A stretch of DNA of 64,000 nucleotides from Paragonimus skrjabini miyazakii (Eukaryota > Platyhelminthes > Trematoda > Plagiorchiida > Troglotrematidae): assembly GCA_014338405.1 (NCBI GenBank), contig JTDE01021390.1, forward strand, positions 1-64,000, in the 5' to 3' direction. Positions 40,311-50,988 of this stretch are shown in pieces. Position 1 is the first letter of the stretch. The number at the start of each line of letters is the position of its first letter. The translations under genes and the position numbers were made by a program. The notes below the pieces were generated by a model. It saw only the letters and a list, made by a program, of their open reading frames with translations, was not told the DNA's origin and did no database searches.

Positions 40311-41539
40311 AGTTCGTGGTCATTCACATCGTTGATTAGAAATATTTTCTGATATGTAATTGTGCTTCAGTCAGTGGCAGGCCGATCGGTCCAAAATTTC
40401 GGCTAAGTCCATTTTGGGTGCCATAAATTATAATGTGATCTTGTTTTGCATGTCTTATAGGGACTGTTGGTCCTACTGGGGCCAAAATGAGATTCAGTCA
40501 GTGGCAGGCCGATGTCCGCAGATTTGTTGACTCTTGTGTTTCGTGAAACTCATTTGTTGTTGTTCGTTTACCTCCTTTTTCTTCTTTTTCTTTTTTGTAC
40601 ATTCGTGTTTACTTATCACTGTCCAACTTCCCAGGACATTGTCATAACCAACGGCAGCCCGAGCCACTGTGCCTATAGGTATGACACGAAGCTCAAAATG
40701 AATGATTGATTTTATACTTTTTCAAAATTTGCGCCTATAAACAGCGGTCCTTAAGCAATCAGTTCATTAGGTATTAGCTAACTGGCGGGATGAATAATGG
40801 TGAACCACAGCACGTCTGTTCAAATCGTCACAAACATGTTACATCTTCTAACCATGTGGCAACATGAACCTTATACAATCATACTAGGTCCTCTTTTCAA
40901 CGAAAATCGGGCGAACCTTCGGTGCCACAGACAACATAGACTAGTAAAAGCAGCATAGACCCATTATTTTCAAAAATATCTCAACGAAAATATTAAAAAC
41001 TGACGACAAGATGTTATCCAAATAGCAGAAACGGTCCACAATTCCAGACGCACTGTCTACAGCGAAGGATGAAGGAGTGAGAACGGGTCCATTCTTAGAG
41101 CAGCACTTTACATTTTGAAGGCGCTGGGAACGTTCCTTAATGAACCAGTTCAGTGGTTAAACTCGTTCAGCAAGGTTACGTGCCTGCAGCGGAGAAACTA
41201 AGCTTACTGATGATTCATATCTGTTTGGGATTCCGATGAAAAGTCATCAAAAGCGCAGAAACTGACTACTCAGGTCTCGTCGTCAATACAAACCGGCTGG
41301 GGACAGGTAAATGGTTCTAAACGTATTCAAGTGGGGGTAGAGCTGACAATAAGTGAGCTGTCTTTTTAAGATATGGTCTTGCTAGCACTAGGTCAATAGA
41401 CAACAAAACCATGAATCAGGATGAAGACCACTGTTCCACTTTAGAAGAAAAATTGTGATAATCCCAAATAAAAGTGCTCATTCTATATTATTGGATCATT
41501 CTACTAATGGATAATCACAGTCTATGCACATTTTTGATT

Positions 41540-42880
41540 ACCATACGTTTGAGTTTCCGACGATCGCTGTCATACGCGTAATCAGGTGGACTCGAACGAC
41601 GCCTGCTCATAAAGTTCGCCGGCGTGACAAAACAAAATCCTACAATTCACCCTCTTGAAACACTAATACAACAAATAGCAATCTCTCACTGCTACATGTG
41701 TGTTGCGTCCGGACAAAAAACATATCACCCAATCACATCCCTTCTGGAAAGGGACGATCAACGTGTGTATGTGAATCATTTGCTAGTACTATTATGTCTG
41801 AGTGTTTGATCTGCTTCAGAAGGTCGATAAAAGCGTAGTAAAACTCTGTCTTGGCAGAGTCTCAACTACCGTCTGCTAGAAGGTACGCTGACGTAATGAA
41901 AACACAACACTGTTTCGGTTTGTGTTGACAGACCTTCACCGTTGTACCAGCGGGCAAGTGACAATTCGCAAGAATTCAATTAGGCAAGCATTGCTCCACT
42001 TTGCCACTCAGTAAGATTTCAAGTCTGATTAGAACACCGGAATCAGCTTCGGCGCCAATTGAAGCCTCAGAAGTGTGCCCAATAAATGACGACGCTGGAA
42101 TCTTCTACTCGCGTCTCCGAGGTGCAGTGCATGTCCAGTCCTAGGCTTAAACAAGGCTTACAAATGCAGCTTGCTAACCTACTCGTCGGAGGGTAAATAT
42201 ATTAAAAGGACCGATGTTCGTCAGTTGCTTCGGCTTTAGAAATTAGTTATCACCTTAAAAGAAAACGGAGAATTGGTAATGGTTGATTAAGGCTGGAAGA
42301 ACGGTAACTTTTAATACCTCTCGGTCACTTACGTTGCATAAAAGGGTTGTCTTCAGGACTTATACCCCGAGCACCTGACTAAAAAGTCTGACACTTTAAA
42401 CAATGAGATATAGAGTTTTGTTGGCAGACCCCATTTGAAGTGAAGGCATCAAAATTTGGACTCCCACAAAGAGGAGACGCATGAGAGTGCCCTAAGTAAG
42501 ACGCTGTTGTGAGCAGTGAATGAATCCAGAGATAGAGCAGGCTTTGAATGATGCCGAAGGTCTTCCGATGGCATACACAAATGGGCTAATGGTTACAGAA
42601 AACAGTTTGATGGCGGGGGTGCCCTTTGTTTGGGGATACCTAACCCAGCCCCTTGTTTCCTATTCGGAAGACAGTAGTGCCTTAACCACAGGATAGTATC
42701 ACCCTATTCTTACGTGGTCAGTGGTGCGACATACAAGTCAATGAGTGTAAACGCCTTTTCTCTGCCTGCTCTTCATTAATTCGTCAGACACTGTTGTACC
42801 AGTTAGAACCGAATTCCTAGTCAACACATCTCTTAGGATTAACGCGGTGTGCGAGAATGATCGTCACTTCAAAATAGCAG
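41540..42880 (-). pseudogene. non-LTR 5' fragment, third family (endonuclease region)
   Basis: Minus-strand, heavily decayed. The assignment rests on DNA similarity to the 5' half of the element at 44385-46350. 41546-41640 matches 45450-45535 (TTTCCGACGATCG and CTGTTCATAA-like blocks). 42295-42430 matches 45820-45955. 42795-42850 matches 46285-46345. Endonuclease-like scraps can be read in mixed frames but no catalytic motif is certain. No RT part follows to the left, so this is a partial copy. Confidence 0.6.
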
Positions 42881-43093
42881 AAAAGATCTATCCATAACAA
42901 GGTCAGATAATATACAAAAATCCAGTAGATCTTTTGTAAACGCGGTTTAGTTTTTTCTCAATCTATCAATTAGACACCGTTATCAGCAAACGACACGCTC
43001 AGGTCAACCTGAAAAAATATTAACCATAAAAATATTAACCACAAAGTACGTTCTCGTCTATATACGTTTAAAAAACAGTCTAACTCAGCTTAC

Positions 43094-43616
43094 CGTGGAG
43101 CATTCAAATTGTTTTGGGTATGGTGTTCGGATACATTTTGTTGTATGGTGCTACCTAACGCAGAATCACGTGACGAGCATGAGTTCGGGGTGGAATCGGA
43201 TAAAGACGAGTCGGCTGTCAAAGATGAGGAAGATAACAGCGAGTCAGGACGAGTCGTGACGGAGGTGACTGCACAGATCAATTTGCCATCCAACATTCGC
43301 GAGCCGGGACTTGAAACGTTTCGGTGTGGTATCTCCGCACAATCGCCCGGTCGATTTTGATGAGAATAATAGTGTTGCGCATCGGAGTTTGGCGAAAGGT
43401 TGTTATGTTTATGGAAGCATCGTGCGGCGATCGGTCTCAATGAAGAAGCTTGGGCATAATTTGGAATCGGTTCAGTCTGGGAGCACATCATCATGGAACA
43501 TCGGTTCAGTGTGAAAGGATTTGAACCTAAGTGAGGTTCCATTTGACGATAAGGGTTTTGCGGAATGTCTGACCATTGTACGGGAGTTGAGTCAGAAGAT
43601 GCCCCGAGGACGGCGT
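43094..43616 (-). CDS. host gene internal exon (exon B)
   Basis: Internal coding exon, 523 bp, about 174 residues. Acceptor: CTACGTTTATTTTAG just right of 43616. Donor: CACG/GTAAGC at 43094/43093. The exon starts with AC, which completes a codon begun by the single G at the end of exon A (GAC, Asp), and ends with CG, completed by the C of exon C. Open from end to end in this frame. Composition is Ser/Asn/Pro-rich, with a long serine cluster near the end (DSLLSSSSLTADSSLSDS, then SSRDSALGST), suggesting a disordered, possibly phosphorylated segment. A Met (at 43542) lies inside the exon, but the frame is open upstream to the acceptor, so it need not be the start. No domain is recognised. Confidence 0.75.
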
Positions 43617-43954
43617 CTAAAATAAACGTAGAAAATAGGACGTGATATGATTATATCAGATTTTACAGGAATACCAGACACTACGCACAGAACTATCAAA
43701 TACCACTATGTTCGAACACCTTTCGGAAATGTGAAAATACTAAAATTATATATTGCTTGGTCGAGCTTGTGTGTTGAAAAGTCAATCATTCAGAGCACAC
43801 CGCAGCGGTGATGCTAGAATAGTCCAGAAAAACATAAATTAACCAAAAGTAATAAAAACTGATAAAACGAAAATATCTCAAATTGAATACTACTGATATA
43901 CGATTGTAGTCTGCATTCAAATAAACCCTTCAGTTGGCACACTTCACAATCTAA

Positions 43955-44345
43955 GTGAGGAGTTTCTGATCGCGGGGCTATCAACTGGAGTGAACAGGCT
44001 GCCTCCGCTTATTCTTTTGTCGACACGATCGAGCAATCTGAAAACTATTCACACAAAGTTAAGGTTGACCGTTTAGATATGACTGATCGGCCATGTCTAT
44101 TGTGAGGTTAGTAGCGTTGGGGTTAACACGTTAATCTCACAAACATAAGGGTCGGAGTGTGAATTTCGACTCGGACAAGAATATGCACTACTGATAAGCT
44201 CTACTACGAGCGAAACTCGAGTCTAATGTTACCTTACGAAATGCGTCCGCCGATAAGCTTATCTGAATGCAAGGGCTGCGACCGAATGTGGGTGGTGTTC
44301 AATTCGAAATAATTTAAATTCCTGAAACTCAGTCCTTACTAAGAC
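43955..44345 (+). repeat. SINE copy, long-head subfamily, ribozyme core mutated
   Basis: Plus-strand, near full length (about 390 bp), paralogous along its length to 48500-48870. It has the long head (CTGATCGCGGGGCTATCAAC), a tRNA-like segment (TAGTAGCGTTGGGGTTAACA) and a B-box-like region near 44155-44172. The ribozyme is at 44178-44230, and the tail ends with ATTCGAAATAATTTAAATTC. In the ribozyme, core CTGATAA (44191-44197) carries a G-to-A change at the invariant position 8. Stem II GCTCTACTACGAGC, GAAA and CTCGAGTC are kept. Stem I pairs TGCACTA with TAATGT, with one mismatch. Confidence 0.8.
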
Positions 44346-44384
44346 AAGATTATTCGGAAGAACTCGAAATGGTATGAATGCAGG

Positions 44385-46350
44385 CAACGATTGACTACGG
44401 CAGACCGTCACCTTGGCAGGGAGCTAAGCAAGACCATATGATCCGCATACTCCAGGCCTGTCAACCAAGCGCCAGGAAGGAGCTCAACACCAAGCTTACT
44501 GGACTCCTCAAGCATACCTTCCAGAATGCTGTCCATCACAAAACTGAACAAGAGGAAGATCAGACACCCTTGACGAACATCCCTAGAAGTGATGAACACC
44601 TGAGACAGTTGTCCATAAACCCTCACTCTGTCTGCACAATGGACATACAGTGATCTCAACAAATGCGCGTACTTCTCTGCGAATGCAGCCGCAGAAGACG
44701 TTAGGAGCAACGGAATCAAAAACAGCCTTTAGGTGTAAAAAGACCACGACCGTCAGTTGCCAAAAAACACTACCCACGCCGTAAGATCCGTCGCAGTGTG
44801 AAGATGTGATCAATGTGCCATCGACCGGACCGAAATCCTGCCTGTGTTTCATGTACCTGAGTTTCTCCAGGCCTAATAAGCCGTCGTGAAATGAGGTCAG
44901 TGAGTAACTCGGACGCAACAGACACTACACTGATCCTTCTGTGGTTGTTGAATAAATTTGGGACTCTCTTTTTGAGAACGGGAAGTATTGTCGATAAGCA
45001 CCGATCAAGAGCTACCTCTTCAGTTTCTAAAACCATCTGAAAGAATCATGTCAGTTCTGATGTCAATCACTCCCCATCATCCTTGACAAGAGGAAAGAAG
45101 GGGTCTGCTCCAGGAGTCTTGTTACACCTTAGTAAATTAAGCTCCAGGAATTCCAACGGAAAGCCGACTGAAACGTGATAATTGACCATTCGGATCCACA
45201 CGGTCTGGTTGAGGCCAGCTGAAATGTTTATCAAAAGATTCAGCCCACTTGTTAAATCGGCCCGATTGGCTGGTGATAAATGAACCATCTTTTTAACACC
45301 GCGCCTTATTCACACCGGCTCTACTACCGGTTCAACCACAGACCAGGGGAAAAGTCTTCTGCTATTCCCAGATAAAAAGGCCCGTCCCACCACTTTCGAT
45401 GAAGTGCTCACGGTCTCTGCGTAAGCTTTTAGTCAACTAGCGTTTAAGTTTTCGACGATCGTCATCATATTCCGAGCCAGATGGAATCGCGCGACCCCTG
45501 TTCATAATGTTCATCGATATGACGAAAATTTAATTCTGTTGCAAACGTACACATCCTTTGAAACACACCTCCTCACAGTTAGCAATCACGGCTTCTGAAA
45601 TTAGTTCTCGCTGTTTGTTAGGTTCATTCACCTTACACAAACGTAGCAATTCTTTCATTAATGCCTTCTGGTAAACAGTTCTATACACTCTTTGTCCGAA
45701 TGCCAGTTAATTGACTTATATTCACAAGTGTATGAACTCTGTGCAAATGAATAAAACAAAACGAGCACATAAAAAACAGCAGGATCCGAATTCAGGTGAA
45801 TGCTGTGAAACTCGCAACGGTAAGGAGAACGATAAATTTTGATACTTCGTGGTCGTTTATGCAGTGAAAGGAGGTCGACTTGATGAATCCACACTGAGTC
45901 TCTGACTAAAGTGTTTGAACTGCGAGGTAACGAGAGGTACAGTTTTCTTTGAGGGTCTTCATCGGGAGGTAATGAATCAATAGTCCGATTCAAATGGCAG
46001 CGAGGGGTGGGTGGGTTCGTAGCCCCCAAGAGTAGTTAGTAGGATGTCGATATATAGTTTTGGTCACTGCTATGCACAATGGACGTATTTGAGGTTAGGC
46101 CAGACTTCTGAATGATATCGAAAATTTTTCAACTAAAATGGATAATAATCCAGCGGTCACGATGGACCGTTGGGTGATCGGTGTGCTACTTTTAGAAGGT
46201 ACTTCTCCTAACATGTACGCTTATAGGATCTTGCCTCACTACTTAGGTACTTTTACGTTCCATGAGTCCAACTGCGTTTCGTCTGGCAGGACCGAAATCC
46301 TAGTCAGTACAGCCCTCTGGATCGATGCAGTGTGCGGACCTGACCACCAT
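44385..46350 (-). pseudogene. non-LTR retrotransposon, third family, RT with YADH
   Basis: Minus-strand element. The RT part (45310-44385) reads LELNLLRCNKTPGADP near 45130, then STILPVLKKRVPNLFNNHRRISVV (about 44960; split around a kept frame), TQAGFRSGR, HLKAAFDSV in a neighbouring frame (about 44735), VRVYGQLSQVF, SRDVRQGC (RDVRQG for SGVRQG) and LEYADHMVLL (about 44435). The catalytic second Asp is His, so the enzyme would be inactive even if intact. The element stops abruptly at about 44385, directly next to a SINE; the C-terminal domain is missing. The 5' part (45310-46350) is decayed and matches 41540-42880. Frames change at least three times. Confidence 0.8.
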
Positions 46351-46624
46351 GTCAAGGTGACAGACTAAGTTCAAGTATCCGAGAAAATAATCATATAAGC
46401 CAAACTCCTGCGAATGTTGATGAGAAACCCACGTGATCTATACGAGTGATCACAACTCATAATCGAAAACTCAAAAAATAACAAAGGTAAAACCAGTAGG
46501 TAGGAATTTCGGATTTACAAGTACGTCAAGCGACACATGATGGTAAGACCTCTGTTCTAGCATGTCATTTTTGCACGAAATTAAAGTAATTTGTGGGACT
46601 CAAATCGAGAAGAGCACTGAACAG

Positions 46625-46895
46625 AAACAATCGGTCAACTTGGACACTATTCATAACTGATCGCAATCTTAGCGTTGAGATATTCGTTCCAATCAACCCC
46701 TATCAAATAGAAGCAGTAGACTCAAGTTTAGCTCACAAGTAACTCGTATTCTTGCCATGGCCGGGATTCCAACTCCGGTCATACATTCATGAGGCAACCG
46801 TTTCGGACACTGCACCACTGACCACACGTTATGCATCACACAAATTATCATATATAAGCGCTCAGCCACATTCGCTTGTGTACAGTATCAAGATT
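46625..46895 (-). repeat. SINE copy, decayed ribozyme
   Basis: Minus-strand copy with head (CACAAGCGAATGTGGCTGAG on the minus strand near 46870), an A-box-like TGGTGCAGTGT, B-box region GGAGTTGGAATCCCGG and a tail. The ribozyme has an internal deletion removing most of CTGATGA and stem II; only GTGAGCTAAACTTGAGTC remains. Confidence 0.75.
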
Positions 46896-48194
46896 CCTCG
46901 AATGTTTGAATGAGATTCGACTTAAATCAATCAAACCCCTGATTATTCAACAGTAACATAAGTAATATATTAGTCATGTTTAAGGTAGTATGTTTGTTTC
47001 AGCTTCGCAATGGAGAGTTTTCAAACGTGATTCAACAGAACAGCTACGTTGTGAAAGTTACCCAACTGAAATTCGATTAATACACCTTGAGTATAATACA
47101 GGATTGATGCATATCGAAGAAATTACTTCGCAAGTGTACAGAGCTACACTTCATTACTAAAATTAGGATGTCACCAAAACTTACACAAATCATCACCAAC
47201 ATCGACGTGAGCCGACTGTTAAAGTACAATGATGATGTTACAATATTTCCGCTTATATGTTCAAGAAAGCACGACGATAAGTTGCAATGTTATTGAACAT
47301 GCAATCTGAGGACATGGTCACAGAATGCCGTATGCTTTAAGGTTGAATTAACATCCGACAGAGTACAAGAAAGAAAGGATGGAAGGCACACGGAGAACCG
47401 ACCAGTTCAAGGTATATTCCAAATCAGTTGATTGACAAGCCACATATTTGGTGCATAATAAAACTAAACCGCTAAGACCGCGAAGAGTGTATACATACAA
47501 ACTTTGTACACAAATATACATAGATACAAGCACACAAGTAGGACAGGTTCATCATTCAGAATTTGACATTAATTCAGATGTGTGTGTGCATGTGTGTTAG
47601 TTTACCACGAGTAGTGTAGGCTAATAGGAATCAAAGTAGAGGTCAAATTAACGTTTGATATTTTCAGACATTGTCAAAATCTGGAAATCAAATCAGCGGA
47701 CTAAATAAACGTTCATGGTGCGAACTGATGCACCAATATATGTATAATCCGCCTCACAGTGAACAGGCTCAGCATAAATGTGATAGCCTATAGATCCAGC
47801 AGACGTAAATGCTAGTTAGTCAGATAATTTGATTGTTACAATTTGAGTACCACAACACAATATGCTACAGTCTATGTGCTATTGACGGCATTAAGCTAAG
47901 TGATCGGCCGTATTTGCCTGTGAGTAAAGTGAGTGATGTTCAGGTTAGGAATGTAGCAATCGAAATTTTCACCCACTAGTCACAAACCAAATTTAATGAA
48001 CAAGGTGAATGAAGTCAATAAACTTGACTTAACTGAGAAGCTCAGACTGCAAAGTCAGTGTCTCGGATTAATTGGAAGGCTACCGTCTTCGTAAGAAATA
48101 ACTGAGTAGCCTGAGAATTTCCCAGTAAGAACTATGGCTGAGGACTACTCACTTCATTTTCAGAACATTTAAACTTCAACCCGGTTTATTCTAC

Positions 48195-48322
48195 GTGCCC
48201 TCGTGCTTGTGATACCAGCGTGTTAACCATAGCGCCAGTAACTTCACAATAAGCATAACCGAATAATCAAATCCAAATGCTCAACTACAACCCTATAAGA
48301 CTCGTGTTCAGCTTGCTTCGTC
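48195..48322 (-). repeat. SINE 5' fragment in inverse orientation
   Basis: Reverse complement of the head and tRNA-like part of the neighbouring copy (about 48575-48700). Shared blocks are CGTGCTTGTGA.ACCAGCGT and AATCCAAATGCTCAAC. It lacks ribozyme and tail, and faces the plus-strand copy to its right. Confidence 0.78.
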
Positions 48323-48326
48323 ATTG

Positions 48327-48470
48327 TGAGTCTAGTGCTTCCATTCGAAGTGGGCTGGTCGAAACGTTTGTCGGAATGCGAAGGCTGCGATCAAGTGTGG
48401 GTGGTTTTCGATTTTGGAATAACCGAAATCTCCGAACGTTCACTGCTTACTCAAACCATACTCAGTTGGT
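48327..48470 (+). repeat. SINE 3' fragment starting near ribozyme cleavage site
   Basis: Plus-strand tail of the family: GAGTCTAGTGCTTCCATTCG, then GGAATGCGAAGGCTGCGATC and the TTCGATTTTGGAATAACC block. It begins within a few bases of the GUC where the hammerhead would cut; the rest of the ribozyme is absent. Confidence 0.75.
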
Positions 48471-48499
48471 TCAAGGAAGATAGTAACTTCAACCTAATT

Positions 48500-48870
48500 G
48501 AGAAGTCCTGATCACGGAGTTATCGACTGGACAGAACAGTGATTCTGTTCATTGTGCTTTCGAAATGACCGGGCAAGCTGGACACCGTTCACACAAGGTT
48601 GTGGTTGAGCATTTGGAATTGATTATTTGATAATGCTTATTGTGAGGTTATTGGCGTTGTGGTTAGCACGCTGGTCTCACAAGCACGAGGATCAGAGTGT
48701 AAACTCCGATCCAGACAGGGATATGCACTACTGATGAGCTCTAATAAGAGGGAAACTTCTTGTTGAAGTGGACTAGCCCAAATGTTGATCTGAATACGAT
48801 GGTTATGATAAAATGTGGGTTGCGTTCAATTTTGAGAATGTTAAAATTACTACCCAACTGTTCACTTTTT
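48500..48870 (+). repeat. SINE copy with near-complete ribozyme
   Basis: Plus-strand copy with long head, tRNA-like segment (TGGCGTTGTGGTTAGCACG, about 48651-48669, and CTCCGATCC near 48704) and tail ending near 48870. In the ribozyme, CTGATGA (48731-48737) and GAAA (48752-48755) are intact, but stem II GCTCTAATAAGAGG has lost its first pair. The CTCGAGTC cleavage segment has become CTTCTTGT, so no cleavage is expected. Confidence 0.8.
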
Positions 48871-50479
48871 TTAAGGGTTTGTTCATGCTGTCTTCAGCTG
48901 ATCATAGTTCAGGAAGAGTGATTTTTTCTACACAAAAATTGTTGATCAGCTTGTTTACATCGTCTACAAAATATCGGTGAAATTTCATCTTTACAGTGAA
49001 TAAGGAAATATCTTGACCTCATCCGGTGACACCTCTGACGATTAACCTGAGCAATCATGTCTAGAAGAAGTGACAAACGTATCAATTGACCGACTCCTCT
49101 ATCGTTGTTTATCGGAAACGTGATGACATTCGTCAACTACACTTACAAATACTGTAGATCAAATGTAACGTTGAGTAGGAACGTCAAGCTCCAAAAGGTA
49201 CCTGAACATTTCTACCATTCAATTTCTCCTCATAGTTTCTCAGTTTTAACTCAAGTCACAGCGCAAGATTTAGGCAAAGAAAGGAAGCACGAAACGTTCA
49301 CTAATGGTTGCAAAGACTGTTGAAATCGTGCGAACGAGTAATCAAATCGGTTGATGTAAAAAACTACATTATTTGGATGTAGTAGAAGTACCAAAAGTGG
49401 TACAAAGTGAGCGACCATAACAATCCACTCAAAAAGGGTAAAGTTGCAAAAAGTGAACTAATGGCACATACTCGAAGACGGCCCATTAGACGACCATCTA
49501 TTTGGGGGGTGCACCCATCGTGTAGTCCAACTGTTATGGGAACTCCAGTATGAAATAAACACATGACTTAACATTCGCAGACCTTTGTCAAGTCACGGTA
49601 GTACTGGACTAGTGACTATATACTGCACCGCCAAAATAATCGGAAGCGATTCACTCAAATAAGCAAATCAGTTATCAGCATTTGTGATTCGACAATTATC
49701 TAATAGTAACGAGTGAACTAAATCTGTTCTGGAAAGCTACTGACATGAAGTGATTGGGCCGACCCACGCGCTGAAATACAAAGGAGTTGCATTTTACTAG
49801 ACAAACAGTTCGCGGCGTACAAATGCTGAGAACTGCTATAGCGAATGCAATACCTATTTGGAGACAGATAGATTTGCTATCGTAACCAATAATGAGCAGC
49901 TGATCCATTATGTTACTTGTATTCTTAGAGTGATCATTTCACAGGGTTCCTATTCATTCATTCCAATTCGTTAAATGTTCGTCTACACAGCTTTGCTGTT
50001 TACTTTCCATGCCTTTGAGACTATTCACTGTCTGGAATGTTCAAAACTCTATAAAGTAGTAGCGGGACAAGTAGGGTTCATCTTGGGCTGCATCGATTAT
50101 TGGTTGCCGAAATACAGACAAGAACATCAGAGCTGTTCGACTGCATGACCCAATTCAGCCCACATGGGTGGTAAAGAATGCGGTCACTATCCGGGGTGGG
50201 TGAGTGAATACCGAGTTGTATGAACAGTATCCACTCAAGTAACCAGGGCAGTGGGGTATCCCAGATCAATGTTCTCCTTGCAAGCATACATTCATGTGTA
50301 TTTTGGGGTTGGTGCATCTTTCGGTTGGGAGATGGTTGACCCTGTGAATATGTAATTTAGATTACAGGAATGATAAAGAGATATTTAGCTATACTTTACT
50401 AAACAGAAAATAGACGAGTGTGCAGTTGTAGCGAAAAGGCGTCCAATAAAGCACAATCTTTACTGTCCAACTCGCTTGC

Positions 50480-50770
50480 TACTATGTTACATGCGCGCTC
50501 GCGTTTATGAGTTACAATTCCAGTCCACAACATCCCCGGTTTCCGCTCATACGTCATGTGCACTTCTGCCCGGTTTACGTGTGATCGGTGTCTACTACCT
50601 AGGGTTTTTCCGCCTGCCGTTCTTCGTCCGTTGGTCCGATCCAGTCGAGCGATTGCTCATCCGGTCGCCCACGCCGTCCCCGATCCGCTCGCTGTGGGTT
50701 TTTGGACGTACCTCCTCCGTATTGAGGTATTCCGTCGAGTGTTAGAATACTCGCAACTCCGGCCTGATAA
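50480..50770. other. GC-rich island, candidate solo LTR or unknown repeat
   Basis: About 290 bp that is much richer in G+C and CpG than its surroundings, with pyrimidine-rich plus-strand text (CGCCCACGCCGTCCCCGATC). Two frames are open over it, but they overlap and neither has splice or domain support. A solo LTR would fit a compact GC-rich block; no TG..CA ends or target duplication could be assigned. Confidence 0.3.
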
Positions 50771-50965
50771 TTCGCCATATAGTGGCTTCAGTAAAACTCA
50801 CGCTACCACGACTATCAATAATTACAGATGACAATACAGTCTAAAAATCACTTGCAGCAAGTCTGAAATACAAGACTCACAGCTCTATAATTGTAAGGTT
50901 GATGGTAAATCGATAAAACTACCAAAGGTCGTCGTGTTATTCAAGTGTGCATACGTGCTTCGCTT

Positions 50966-50988
50966 GCACACACAAACACACACACATA
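50966..50988. repeat. CA-rich microsatellite
   Basis: Imperfect (CA)n run with interspersed A and T. Confidence 0.7.

Larger units (their letters stand above)
10495..43093 (-). other. inferred intron between exons B and C, about 32.6 kb
   Basis: Bounded on the minus strand by the GTAAGC donor at 43093 and the ATAG acceptor ending at 10495. Boundary phases fit direct splicing (2 + 1 bases), though extra phase-neutral exons cannot be excluded. It is filled with transposon remnants listed separately. The stretches 10.5-17.5, 23.3-30.2, 35-39.2 and 40.3-41.5 kb show no supported gene; open frames there are short, both strands alike, and without splice signals I would trust. Confidence 0.6.
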
